DNA of 63,543 nt, from contig DATLYX010000015.1 in assembly GCA_035574295.1 (NCBI GenBank), forward strand, positions 1-63,543, written 5' to 3'. The notes under the pieces are model-generated. The model was not told where the DNA came from. It searched no databases and saw only the letters and a program-made list of their open reading frames with translations. A program made the position numbers and the translations under genes. Positions within the stretch are counted from its first letter, which is position 1; the number at the start of each line of letters is the position of its first letter. This DNA is from PNAI01 sp035574295. GTDB lineage: Bacteria; Pseudomonadota; Alphaproteobacteria; Rhizobiales; Xanthobacteraceae. This document shows positions 50,646 through 59,517 of the stretch, one piece after another.

Positions 50646-50715
50646 TCTTCATCCGCGCAGTTTGCGCCTCTGAAGCGGGGCCGCAAACAGGTTGCTGAAA
50701 TTTCCGGTCCGACCT

Positions 50716-51483
50716 ATGTCAGCAGACGTGAGCCAACCGCGGGAACCGATCTTCAATATTCCGGCCGTTGTGGTCGCGATGCTCGTGGTGTTGGTGTTTG
50801 TGCATCTGTTGCGCGTGTACGGATTGTCGCCGGAAGACAATCAGCTTCTGGTGTGGCAGGCCGCGTTCGTTCCGGCGCGCTTTGCCTTCGGCAATCTCGA
50901 GACGGCGGGATGGCAGCACGGATTTTGGCTGTGGACGTTCGTGACCTACGCCTTCATCCACGCCGATTTCGTGCACCTTGGGTTCAATTCGGTGTGGCTC
51001 CTCGCCTTCGGGACGGCGGTTGCGCGACGGTTCGGCGCGGTGCGGTTTCTATTATTGTTCGCGTTCAGCGCGATTGCCGGTGCGGCGGCGCATCTGTTCG
51101 CGCACTTCGGCGATCTGCTACCTTTGGTTGGCGCCTCGGCGTCGATCTCGGGAACCATGGGGGCGGCTGCGCGTTTTGCGTTTCAGGCGGGCGGACCGCT
51201 CGATGCCTGGCGGACGGCCGAAGGCGACCATGGCTATCGACTGCCGGCGGCGCCGCTGCTCAAGGCGTTGCGCGATCCGCGCGTGCTGACATTTCTCGGC
51301 GCCTGGTTCGGACTCAATCTTCTGTTTGGGCTCGGCTCGTTGCCGATCATCGGCGAGGATCAGAGCATCGCTTGGGAAGCGCATGTCGGCGGATTTCTCA
51401 CCGGCCTCTTGCTGTTTGCGTGGTTCGATCCGATCCGCGCAGGGACCGGTTTCACTCATAACGAAGAATCCACCTGGCGCTGA
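50716..51483 (+). CDS. rhomboid family intramembrane serine protease
   Basis: 255 residues with about six membrane helices. Rhomboid landmarks: TYAFIHADFVHLGFNSVWLLAFG (helix 2), VGASASISGTMGA with the nucleophile as Ser141, and EAHVGGFLTGLLLF with His223. The usual GxSG reads GASA, as I recall for this Rhizobiales subgroup, so it may be active or not. A large loop (LDAWRTAEGDHGYRLP) lies after the Ser helix. An in-frame TTG at 50692 is an alternative start. Confidence 0.85.
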   Translation: MSADVSQPREPIFNIPAVVVAMLVVLVFVHLLRVYGLSPEDNQLLVWQAAFVPARFAFGNLETAGWQHGFWLWTFVTYAFIHADFVHLGFNSVWLLAFGTAVARRFGAVRFLLLFAFSAIAGAAAHLFAHFGDLLPLVGASASISGTMGAAARFAFQAGGPLDAWRTAEGDHGYRLPAAPLLKALRDPRVLTFLGAWFGLNLLFGLGSLPIIGEDQSIAWEAHVGGFLTGLLLFAWFDPIRAGTGFTHNEESTWR

Positions 51484-51639
51484 ACAGTGATGCGGTGCGC
51501 GGTCGGTGTTGCATCGCGGAAAACAACCGGGAAGCACTCCTGACCCACTACGGGTGAATTTGCGCTACCCTTATTGCGGGAGGGAAACGGAAACAAAATT
51601 TTAACGATCAAGAAGATCGCGGCTCAGGGAGGTCCTTAG

Positions 51640-52071
51640 ATGTATGTGCGAGACATTCTGGCGGTCAAAGGTCGCAACGTGGTCACCATCGAACCGGCTA
51701 CCACGCTTGCGGCGGCGGCTGACATTTTGACCGAGAACCGTATCGGAGCACTGGTGGTCACGGGTGCAGGCGGCCGCATCGTCGGCATTCTGTCGGAGCG
51801 CGACATCGTGCAGGCATTGGCAGCGCGCGGGGCTAAAGCGCTCGACGCCCCGGCGTCGGAATTCATGACGCGCAAGGTCGCAACCTGCGGGGGCGCCGAC
51901 ACAATCGGCAGCATCATGGAGCGGATGACCGAAGGAAAATTCCGCCATGTACCGGTGGTGGAGCAAGGTCAGATCGCGGGCATCATCTCGATCGGCGATG
52001 TGGTCAAGCATCGGCTGATGGAAATGGAGCAGGAGCAGGCGGCGCTGCGCGACTATATCCAGACGGCGTGA
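51640..52071 (+). CDS. CBS-domain pair protein
   Basis: 143 residues made of two CBS domains: VVTIEPATTLAAAADILTEN...RIVGILSERDIVQALA and FMTRKVATCGGADTIGSIME...QIAGIISIGDVVKHRL. CBS pairs bind adenine nucleotides and often control other enzymes. No catalytic domain. GGGAGGTCC lies ahead of the ATG. It ends 4 bp before the convergent patatin gene stop. Confidence 0.93.
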   Translation: MYVRDILAVKGRNVVTIEPATTLAAAADILTENRIGALVVTGAGGRIVGILSERDIVQALAARGAKALDAPASEFMTRKVATCGGADTIGSIMERMTEGKFRHVPVVEQGQIAGIISIGDVVKHRLMEMEQEQAALRDYIQTA

Positions 52072-52075
52072 GCGG

Positions 52076-53125
52076 CTATTTGCGCGCCGGCGGCGCGGCC
52101 ACCGAGAGCGCGGCGACGGCCTCGGCAATCGCCTCGAGCGCGCGTTCGGCGGCATGGGCGCCGACGGCGATCGCTTCGTGCGCGCGATGAAAATCGAACC
52201 AGCCGAGATCGCCAAGCCGCGGGCTGATCAGGACATCGGGAGGATCGCCGGCGAGCCGAGCGCGTGTGATGCGATCCTGCATGATGTTGAAAGCCTCGAC
52301 CATGACGGTGGGAATGCCGGGCCGGCCGGCAGCGATGAACTGCCGCTTGAGCGCCCGTTCGGGGCCGAACATGGCGCGCAGGCCGTTGCGCGGCTTGAGG
52401 AACTGCTCGCGGAACCACTCGTCGGTCTCATCGGTGCCGTGGCTTGCAATGGTGGTGCCGCGGCCGAGCACATCGGCATTGAGGTTGACCGCGATCACGA
52501 GCCGGGCGCCGAGCGCGCGCGCCGCCGACACCGGAACCGGGTTTACCAGCGCGCCGTCCACCAGCCAGCGGCTCCCCAGCCGCACCGGCGGGAAGATGCC
52601 GGGCAGCGCATAAGAGGCGCGCAGCGCCTCGACCATGCGACCGCGCGTGAGCCAGATCTCGTGGCCGGTATTCACCTCGGTGGTGATGGCGGCAAAACGA
52701 ATCGGCAGCTTGTCAATCTGCACGGTGCCGAGCGCCTCTTCGAGGCGAGCGGCGAGCCGATTGCCCCGGATCAGGCCCGCACCGGAGAAGCTGACGTCGA
52801 GATAGCCGAGGATGCCGCGTTTGGTCAGTTGCCGCGCCCAGGATTCCAGAGCGTCGAGCTGTCCGCTTGCATAGCACCCGCCGACAACGGCGCCGATCGA
52901 GGTGCCCACGACCACATCAGGCACAATGTTGTGGGCGAGCAAAGTGCGCAGCACACCAATGTGAGCAAAACCGCGCGCGGCCCCGCCGCCGAGCGCAAGT
53001 CCGATGGTCGGCCGTTCAACAGCGGGCTGCTTTGTGGTGGGGGTGGCTTCGGCGCTGCGGTCCCCGTTACGCGAGCGTCGCAGAAGCGACTGGAACAACG
53101 CACCCTCCCGCATTTTTAGCGCCAA
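52076..53125 (-). CDS. patatin-like phospholipase (RssA-type)
   Basis: 349 residues with a Ser-Asp catalytic dyad: oxyanion GLALGGGAARGFAHIGVL, nucleophile GTSIGAVVGGCYASG, and DGALVNPVPVSAAR with the Asp. Similar to RssA/YchK; it should hydrolyse acyl esters of lipids in the cytoplasm or at the inner membrane. The TTG start at 53125 has GAGGAGC seven nt before it; an ATG four codons in (53113) is the alternative. Confidence 0.92.
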   Translation of the reverse strand: MALKMREGALFQSLLRRSRNGDRSAEATPTTKQPAVERPTIGLALGGGAARGFAHIGVLRTLLAHNIVPDVVVGTSIGAVVGGCYASGQLDALESWARQLTKRGILGYLDVSFSGAGLIRGNRLAARLEEALGTVQIDKLPIRFAAITTEVNTGHEIWLTRGRMVEALRASYALPGIFPPVRLGSRWLVDGALVNPVPVSAARALGARLVIAVNLNADVLGRGTTIASHGTDETDEWFREQFLKPRNGLRAMFGPERALKRQFIAAGRPGIPTVMVEAFNIMQDRITRARLAGDPPDVLISPRLGDLGWFDFHRAHEAIAVGAHAAERALEAIAEAVAALSVAAPPARK

Positions 53126-53516
53126 TCTTCGTGCTCCTCTGCCGCCGCGACAACCATTTCAGTCCAGTATGGTGAAAAGCGCAAGCAAAGAGATTTGCCT
53201 GCGATATTCGTAACGGCGAGATTTTCGAGAACGTAACGAACGAGTGTGACCGAAGCGCGACGCCGCAGCGACGGACGCGGCCGCATGTGCAGGAATTTAA
53301 CGTTAAATCGGCATAGCGCGGTGTTGTGCTGCCCTGGCAGCCCTGCCGCGCCAAAAAAAGGTGTGGCTCGTTGCTTGGCGCTGTTACACTCCGTCATATC
53401 CTGTGACAACAGCGCGCCCCTCGCACCCTATGCCGCTGTTTGCAGTCTCGGACAGGGTGCAGCCGAGGGCGGGTTCCGGCTTGAATTTGCCGCGATTTCG
53501 GTCGAAAAATTGGGCG
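53126..53516. other. intergenic region between patatin and hypothetical genes
   Basis: 391 bp between divergent genes. Two CGTAACG motifs (53209-53215 and 53232-53238, 23 bp apart) lie on the patatin side. No credible gene; an open frame from 53361 into the next gene lacks a signal peptide at its start and is not preferred. Confidence 0.5.
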
Positions 53517-54557
53517 ATGACGGCTCCAACGCGCCTGCATTGTTTTCGCCTGCCGGTGCTGGCAGTGCTTGCGTCTGTTCTGGCATCCGGTGAGGGCCGC
53601 GCACAAGCGCCGCCCGCCGCACTGCTGCCGCCGTCGCAGTCGATGCCGCAACTGCCGCCCTCCATATCAGGTCCGCCGCCCGTCTTTGTACCGCCACCGC
53701 GCAACAACAACGCGGTGACGGGGGTTCCGGCGCCGGCGCAGCAGCCGCTCAACCTGGGGCCGCCGCCCCTGCCGCGGACGATGCCGCATTTGCGGCCGGG
53801 CGAGGTTGCTCTGCTGCTCGGCGCACATTTCCGTCCCAACGTGCCGATCACCGGCGGCCTGCACTGGCGCATCTATTCGGACCGGCCGGACCCGAACGGC
53901 GTCTATCGGCTGGTGCGGGAAGACAGGGGTCCGGCGCCGTCGTTGGCGCTGCCCGCGGGCGGCTACATCGTCCACGTTGCCTTCGGGCTTGCCAGTGCGG
54001 TCAAATCGGTGCAGTTGCGCGACCAGCCCGTGCACGAATTGTTCGAGATCCCGGCCGGGGGGCTCAGGCTCGAAGGCCGCGTCGGCGATGTGCGTATTCC
54101 GACAGGACAGATTTCGTTCGAAATCTATCGCGGCAGTCAGTTCGATCCGGGCGAGAAACGCCCGATCATCACCAATGTGATGACCGGCGATGTGGTGCTG
54201 CTGAACGAAGGCACCTATTTCATCGTCTCCAAATACGGCGATGGCAACGCTGTGGTGCGCTCCGACATTCGCGTGCAAGCGGGCAAGCTCACCGACGTCA
54301 CGGTGACGCATCGCGCCGCCGCCATCATGCTCAAGCTCGTGGCGCGCAAGGGCGGTGAGGCGCTGGCCGACACCGAATGGGCAGTCGTTTCTCCGGCGGG
54401 CGACGTGATCGCCGAGACCAAGGGAGCCTTCCCGCGCGTCATCCTGGCAGAGGGCGAATACCGCGTGATTGCCCGCAAGGACAACAAGGTCTATCCGCCG
54501 CACGAGATCAAGGTGGTCGCAGGCGTGGACGGCGAGATCGAAGTGCTGGCACGGTAG
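53517..54557 (+). CDS. exported Pro-rich protein with beta-sandwich repeats
   Basis: 346 residues. Signal peptide (MTAPTRLHCFRLPVLAVLASV ... GRAQA), a Pro/Gln linker of ~65 residues (PSQSMPQLPPSISGPPPVF), then domains that look like repeated immunoglobulin-like strands: WRIYSDRPDPNGVYRLVRED, LPAGGYIVHVAFGLASAVKS, LNEGTYFIVSKYGDGNAVVRSD, LAEGEYRVIARKDNKVYPPH. Each repeat carries the G-x-Y turn. Family not recognised; a cell-envelope role is likely. It ends 22 bp before the convergent thrS stop. Confidence 0.7.
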   Translation: MTAPTRLHCFRLPVLAVLASVLASGEGRAQAPPAALLPPSQSMPQLPPSISGPPPVFVPPPRNNNAVTGVPAPAQQPLNLGPPPLPRTMPHLRPGEVALLLGAHFRPNVPITGGLHWRIYSDRPDPNGVYRLVREDRGPAPSLALPAGGYIVHVAFGLASAVKSVQLRDQPVHELFEIPAGGLRLEGRVGDVRIPTGQISFEIYRGSQFDPGEKRPIITNVMTGDVVLLNEGTYFIVSKYGDGNAVVRSDIRVQAGKLTDVTVTHRAAAIMLKLVARKGGEALADTEWAVVSPAGDVIAETKGAFPRVILAEGEYRVIARKDNKVYPPHEIKVVAGVDGEIEVLAR

Positions 54558-54579
54558 CCTGCTTGGGGCCGGATTCCGG

Positions 54580-56526
54580 TTACGCGGCGGCCTGCAAGCG
54601 CTTCATGTCGGGCGGCACGGCTTCGTCCGCGAGCATTTTGAGCGCGGCGTCGAGCGACATGACGCTCTGGGCCTCCTTGCCGAGGCGGCGGATGGAAACC
54701 GTGCGGTTCTCCGCCTCCTTTTTTCCGACCACCAGTAGCACCGGCACCTTGGCGAGCGAGTGCTCGCGCACCTTGTAATTGATCTTCTCGTTGCGCAGAT
54801 CGATGTCGGCACGTAGGCCCGCGCGCTGCGCTGCGGCAAGCACTTCGCGCGCATAGTTGTCGGCATCGGAGGTGATGGTGGCGACCACCGCCTGCAGCGG
54901 GCTGAGCCACAGCGGGAAGTGTCCGGCGTGGTGCTCGATAAGAATGCCGGTAAAGCGTTCGAGCGAGCCGAACATGGCGCGGTGCAGCATCACCGGCGTC
55001 ACCTTGTTGGAATGATCGTCGATGTAGAAGGCGCCAAGCCGGCCGGGAAGGTTGAGGTCCACCTGGATGGTGCCGCATTGCCAATCGCGGCCGATGGCGT
55101 CGCGCAGCACATATTCCAGCTTCGGGCCGTAGAAGGCGCCTTCGCCCTTGTTGTGTGAATAGGGATGGTTCGCCGCCTTGAGCGCTTCGAGCAGGGCTGC
55201 CTCCGCGCGGTCCCAGACCGCATCGTCGCCGATGCGCTGCGCCGGCCGGTCGGCGAATTTCACCTTCACCTCGGCAAAGCCGAAGTCGGCGTAGATCGAC
55301 AGAATGAGGCGATGCATGGCGAGCACTTCCTCGGCGATCTGCTTTTCGGTGATGAACACGTGCGCGTCGTCCTGAGTGAAGGCGCGCACCCGCATCAGGC
55401 CGTGCAGGGCGCCCGAGGGCTCGAAGCGATGCACCTTGCCGAGCTCGGCCAGGCGATAGGGCAGGTCGCGGTACGATTTCAGGCCGTGCTTGAAAATCTG
55501 CACGTGGCCCGGACAGTTCATCGGCTTGATAACATATTGGCGTTCCTCCTCCGCACGCTTCTCGGTGAGGAACATCATGTCGCGATATTTCTCCATGTGG
55601 CCGGAGGCGACCCAGAGCGCGGAGTCCATGAGCTGCGGCGCGTTCACCTCGTGGTAGCCAGCGGCGCTCTGGCGGCGGCGAATGTAGGCCTCCAAGGTCT
55701 GAAACAGCGTCCAGCCTCTCGGATGCCAGAACACCGAGCCCGGCGCTTCCTCCTGGAAGTGAAACAGGTTCATCTCGCGGCCGAGGCGGCGATGGTCGCG
55801 GCGCTCGGCCTCCTCGAGCTGCTTGAGATACGCGTCGAGGTCCTCCTGCTTGGCGAAGGCGGTGCCGTAGATGCGCGTGAGCATGGGATTGCGCGGATCG
55901 CCGCGCCAATAGGCGCCCGCGGTCTTCATCAGCTTGAAGGCCGAGCCGATCTTGCCGGTGGAGGTCATGTGCGGACCGCGGCAGAGGTCGAACCAGTCGC
56001 CCTGCTTGTAGATCTTGATCGGCTCGCCCTCGGGAATGGCGTCCACCAGCTCGACCTTGAACAGCTCGCCCTTGTCGCGAAAGATTTTTTTCGCCTGCTC
56101 GCGCGACCAGATCTCCTTGGTAAAGGGTTTGTCGCGCGCGATGATCTCCCGCATCTTCTTTTCGATGACGGGAAAGTCCTCGGGCGTGAACGGCTCGTTG
56201 CGGGCAAAGTCGTAATAGAAACCGTTCTCGATCACCGGTCCGATGGTGACCTGTGTGCCGGGCCACAGGGTCTGCACCGCCTCGGCCAGAACATGGGCGC
56301 AGTCGTGACGGATCAGCTCCAGCGCGCGCGGATCGTCGCGGGTGAGAAACTCGATCTTGGCGTCGCGCTCGATCGGATCGGAAAGATCGTGCAGCACGCC
56401 GTCGAGCGCCATGGCCACGGTGCGCTTGGCGAGCGAGGGCGAAATCGCCTTCGCAACATCAAGGCCGGTTGTGCCGGGGGGGTAGTCCCGACGCGCGCCG
56501 TCGGGAAAGGTCAGGGCGACCATCAT
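54580..56526 (-). CDS. thrS: threonyl-tRNA synthetase
   Basis: 648-residue class II aminoacyl-tRNA synthetase. N-terminal TGS domain (DGARRDYPPGTTGLDVAKAI), editing domain with RHDCAHVLAEAVQTLWP (HxxxH), catalytic core with MNCPGHVQIFK (zinc Cys), YRLAELGKVHRFEPSGALHG (motif 2) and MLHRAMFGSLERFTGIL (motif 3), then the anticodon-binding domain. Length is typical. ATG ATG start at 56526/56523. An upstream attenuator was not seen. Confidence 0.98.
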   Translation of the reverse strand: MMVALTFPDGARRDYPPGTTGLDVAKAISPSLAKRTVAMALDGVLHDLSDPIERDAKIEFLTRDDPRALELIRHDCAHVLAEAVQTLWPGTQVTIGPVIENGFYYDFARNEPFTPEDFPVIEKKMREIIARDKPFTKEIWSREQAKKIFRDKGELFKVELVDAIPEGEPIKIYKQGDWFDLCRGPHMTSTGKIGSAFKLMKTAGAYWRGDPRNPMLTRIYGTAFAKQEDLDAYLKQLEEAERRDHRRLGREMNLFHFQEEAPGSVFWHPRGWTLFQTLEAYIRRRQSAAGYHEVNAPQLMDSALWVASGHMEKYRDMMFLTEKRAEEERQYVIKPMNCPGHVQIFKHGLKSYRDLPYRLAELGKVHRFEPSGALHGLMRVRAFTQDDAHVFITEKQIAEEVLAMHRLILSIYADFGFAEVKVKFADRPAQRIGDDAVWDRAEAALLEALKAANHPYSHNKGEGAFYGPKLEYVLRDAIGRDWQCGTIQVDLNLPGRLGAFYIDDHSNKVTPVMLHRAMFGSLERFTGILIEHHAGHFPLWLSPLQAVVATITSDADNYAREVLAAAQRAGLRADIDLRNEKINYKVREHSLAKVPVLLVVGKKEAENRTVSIRRLGKEAQSVMSLDAALKMLADEAVPPDMKRLQAAA

Positions 56527-56676
56527 CAGCTCCTTTGCTCACTCGCTGCCTACGAGCGCAGGTAAGCGCAGCCATGAAATAGTGCAGCGCGGCGGATCAG
56601 GCAACCTTGCGCATTGCGGCCTGTTGCGGCCGATGCAACACTGGTGAAAATTACGTGAGCAGGGGGAGACCATAAC

Positions 56677-57654
56677 ATGACAACACGCCGATCCATCCTG
56701 GTCCGGACCGCCGGACTTCTCGCCGCCGCGGCGATCGCGCCCTCTCGCGCCTTCGCCCAGCAGTTTCCCACAAAGCCCATTCGCATCATCGTGCCGTTCC
56801 CGGCCGGGGGTCCGGCGGATACGGCGGTGCGCATCGTGCAGCCGGCCATGGAGAAGGCGCTCGGCCAATCGGTCGTGGTCGAGAACGTCGCGGGTGCGGC
56901 GGGCAATATCGGTGCGGTGCGCGTCAAGCAGGCCGAGCCGGACGGCCATACACTCTTGCAGGCGGCAAGCCCGCACATCACCAATGCGGCGATCAAACCG
57001 GACATCAATGTGGACTTGAGGCGCGATTTCGTACCGATCGGGCAGACCGGCATCAGCATCTATACGCTCTGCGCCAGCAACGAGCTCGGGGTAAAGACCT
57101 TCGCGGAGGTGGTGGCGCGCGCCAAGGCCAAGCCGAACGAACTGAAGATCGGCAGCGTCGGCATCGGCTCGGCACATCATCTGATTGCGGAGATGCTGAA
57201 ATCGGCGGCCGGCATCGAGCTCACGCACGTGCCCTATCGCGGCGAGGCACCGGCGATTCCCGACCTGATCGCCGGGCGGATCGATCTGATGTTCCTCACC
57301 ACCGCCAAGCCGCATATCGACGCTGGCAAGCTGGTCGGGCTCGGGCACACGGGCGGCGGGCCCTGGTTCAATCTGCCGAACGTCAAGCCGCTGACCGAGC
57401 TCGGACTGCGTGACTTCGTGGTGCCCGGCTGGAACGGGCTGATGGCGCCCAAGGGCACGTCGCAGGCGACGGTGGCAAAGCTCAGCCAGGCGCTCTCTGC
57501 GGCGCTCAAGGCGGATGCCGCCGTTGCGGCCTTCAATGCCATGGGGTTCAAACCGGGCGACGGCACGCCGCAGACCATGTCGGCGCAGATCGCGCGCGAC
57601 ATGGAGCTGTTCACGCGCGTCATCAAGGAGCGCAACCTGAAATTCGACACTTGA
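56677..57654 (+). CDS. Bug-family tripartite tricarboxylate receptor (TctC-like)
   Basis: 325-residue periplasmic binding protein. Tat-like leader TTRRSILVRTAGLL...AFAQQ; mature protein starts FPTKPIRIIVPFPAGGPADT, the Bug signature, with VENVAGAAGNIGAVRVKQAEP and PYRGEAPAIPDLIAGRIDLM. It binds a carboxylated ligand. The usual membrane partners TctA/TctB are absent here; a plain MFS transporter gene follows 67 bp later. Confidence 0.92.
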   Translation: MTTRRSILVRTAGLLAAAAIAPSRAFAQQFPTKPIRIIVPFPAGGPADTAVRIVQPAMEKALGQSVVVENVAGAAGNIGAVRVKQAEPDGHTLLQAASPHITNAAIKPDINVDLRRDFVPIGQTGISIYTLCASNELGVKTFAEVVARAKAKPNELKIGSVGIGSAHHLIAEMLKSAAGIELTHVPYRGEAPAIPDLIAGRIDLMFLTTAKPHIDAGKLVGLGHTGGGPWFNLPNVKPLTELGLRDFVVPGWNGLMAPKGTSQATVAKLSQALSAALKADAAVAAFNAMGFKPGDGTPQTMSAQIARDMELFTRVIKERNLKFDT

Positions 57655-57721
57655 GCTCGCCGGGGAAAGCACCGATCCACGGAGCCCGTGACGTGCGCGC
57701 CGCGCCGCCAACCCCAGCCAA

Positions 57722-58921
57722 ATGATCGTCCGGCTTCAGCGGAGCCGACCGGTCGTCATCACTGCGCTGGGGATCGCACAGATTCTCGGGTGGGGCACGT
57801 CGTTCTATTTTCCAGCTGTGCTGGCCGCGCCGATCGTGCAGGATACCGGCTGGCCGCTCGGCTGGGTGGTTGGCGGAGTCTCCATCGGGCTCATGGTCGG
57901 CGGCTTGGTCTCGCCGCGCGTCGGAGACATCATTGCGCGGATCGGCGGGCGGCCGGTGCTGGCGGCAAGCTCGGTGCTGTTCGCGGCGGGGCTTGGGCTC
58001 ATCGGGCTTGCGCCGTGGCTTCAACTCTATCTGTTCGGATGGGTGGTGGTCGGGCTTGCCATGGGTGCCGGCCTTTATGATGCGGCGTTCGCGGCGCTCG
58101 GGCAGGTCTACGGCCGGGAGGCGCGCGGTCCGATCACCAACCTCACGCTGTTCGGCGGGTTTGCCAGCACGGTCTGCTGGCCGCTCAGCGCATTCCTGGA
58201 GCAGGCGTTCGGGTGGCGTGAGACGTGCCTGATCTATGCGGCGCTGCATCTGGCGGTGGCGCTGCCGCTGCAGTTGGTGTTGCCGGCAGGGATGCAGGGC
58301 GAGGAGTCGATGCGAACGGCGGCGGAGCCGCACGATGGGTCGGCGCGTCCGGTGCCGAACGAAAGGCTCATTTTTGTTCTGATCGCAGCCTTGCTCACCA
58401 TCGCTGCAGGCGTGGGCTCGATCATCGTGGTGCATTTGTTGGCGTTTCTACAGGCGCGCGGCGCGGATTACGCGACCGCGGTGACGATCGGCACGCTGTT
58501 CGGGCCGGCACAGGTCGGCGCGCGGGTGATCGAGAGGTTGTTCGGCCGGCACTATCATCCGATCTGGACCATGGCGGCGACCTGCGTTCTGATGGCCGTG
58601 GGCCTTGTTCTGCTGGGCGGCAATCTCGCCGTTCCGGCGCTCGCGGTCGTGCTTTACGCTGCCGGATACGGCATCAGTTGGGTGGCGCGCGGGACGCTGC
58701 CGCTCGCCCTGTTCGGGCCGCAGCGCTACCCGAGCCTGATGGGGCGGCTGGCGTTCCCGAGCCTGGTGGTGCAGGCATTGGCGCCCGCGGCCGGTGCGTG
58801 GCTGATCGAGCGGGCGGGGATCGACGCCACGATCAAGGTGCTGATCTTATTTGCGATGCTCAATGTGGGCCTGATCGCGATGTTGCTGATCGTCGCCCGC
58901 CGAACTCGCGCGACCGCCTGA
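57722..58921 (+). CDS. MFS transporter
   Basis: 399 residues, 12 predicted helices. GIAQILGWGTSFYFPAVLAAPI (helix 1), VSPRVGDIIARIGGRP (loop 2/3), YGREARGPITNLTLFGGFAS and WVARGTLPLALFGPQRYPSL. Resembles MFS proteins often found next to Bug receptors in alphaproteobacteria, but its substrate is unknown. It ends 1 bp before the yidD stop (convergent). No good ribosome site ahead of its ATG, so coupling to the upstream gene is possible. Confidence 0.87.
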   Translation: MIVRLQRSRPVVITALGIAQILGWGTSFYFPAVLAAPIVQDTGWPLGWVVGGVSIGLMVGGLVSPRVGDIIARIGGRPVLAASSVLFAAGLGLIGLAPWLQLYLFGWVVVGLAMGAGLYDAAFAALGQVYGREARGPITNLTLFGGFASTVCWPLSAFLEQAFGWRETCLIYAALHLAVALPLQLVLPAGMQGEESMRTAAEPHDGSARPVPNERLIFVLIAALLTIAAGVGSIIVVHLLAFLQARGADYATAVTIGTLFGPAQVGARVIERLFGRHYHPIWTMAATCVLMAVGLVLLGGNLAVPALAVVLYAAGYGISWVARGTLPLALFGPQRYPSLMGRLAFPSLVVQALAPAAGAWLIERAGIDATIKVLILFAMLNVGLIAMLLIVARRTRATA

Positions 58922-58922
58922 C

Positions 58923-59273
58923 CTAAAGGGCCTGATGTTCAGGCTTCGGATGCTCGTTCGTGCCGCGCCAGCGGCCGTAGCGCCACGGCAGATACCAGCG
59001 CGCCCGCGGCGGCATGGACTCCGGCACGAAGTCGAGGCCGGAGGTGCCCCAAGGATGGCAGCGGCAGAGACGGGCAAGCGTCATCCAGCCCCCGGCCCAC
59101 AGGCCGTGCCGGGCAAGCGCCTGGTCGGCATAGTCGGAGCACGTCGGCAGATGCCGGCAACTGAACCCGACGAGCGGCGACAGCGTATAGCGATATAATT
59201 TTACCATCGCGCGGGCCGCGAGTCGCGGCGGGCGCAACGCCATCGCCAAAATTTCACGCCTGCGATTCATCAT
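58923..59273 (-). CDS. yidD: membrane protein insertion efficiency factor YidD
   Basis: 116 residues. YRYTLSPLVGFSCRHLPTCSDYADQALARHG and CRCHPWGTSGLDFVPE are the YidD hallmarks, with the conserved Cys residues. Short amphipathic helix at the N-terminus attaches to the inner face of the membrane and helps YidC. The C-terminal tail (RYGRWRGTNEHPKPEHQAL) is extra. Start may be at 59273 or the adjacent ATG 59270. Confidence 0.93.
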   Translation of the reverse strand: MMNRRREILAMALRPPRLAARAMVKLYRYTLSPLVGFSCRHLPTCSDYADQALARHGLWAGGWMTLARLCRCHPWGTSGLDFVPESMPPRARWYLPWRYGRWRGTNEHPKPEHQAL

Positions 59274-59517
59274 TCAGCAAGATGCGGCACGCGCGGCCAG
59301 CAAAATCGGTGGACACATGGTCAATTTTGTCTATGGTCAATTTTGATGCCGCCGTCTTTGCCAGACAAGAGGGGCAGCCGTCGCGTCCTCGCGCGGCGGA
59401 CTTAACAGAAGAACCCAGCTCGCTGCAAAGGGCGTGGCAGGCGACCGTGCCTGCCGCAAACGTCGTTCAGGTGATTGCGCCGGCGACCGCTCGCGCCGGC
59501 CCGCAGGGGGAACGAGA

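Larger units (their letters stand above)
50303..50715. other. intergenic region holding a candidate small RNA
   Basis: 413 bp between the divergent PAS and rhomboid genes. The left part (50303-50440) should contain the PAS gene promoter. The middle is locally AT-rich (50450-50525). The right part has hairpins and a terminator described separately. The rhomboid start is at its right edge. Confidence 0.55.

Noticed and set aside
50450..50698. 82-codon frame between the PAS and rhomboid genes
   Set aside because: It passes through a perfect intrinsic terminator and has no recognisable domain; RNA is a better reading.
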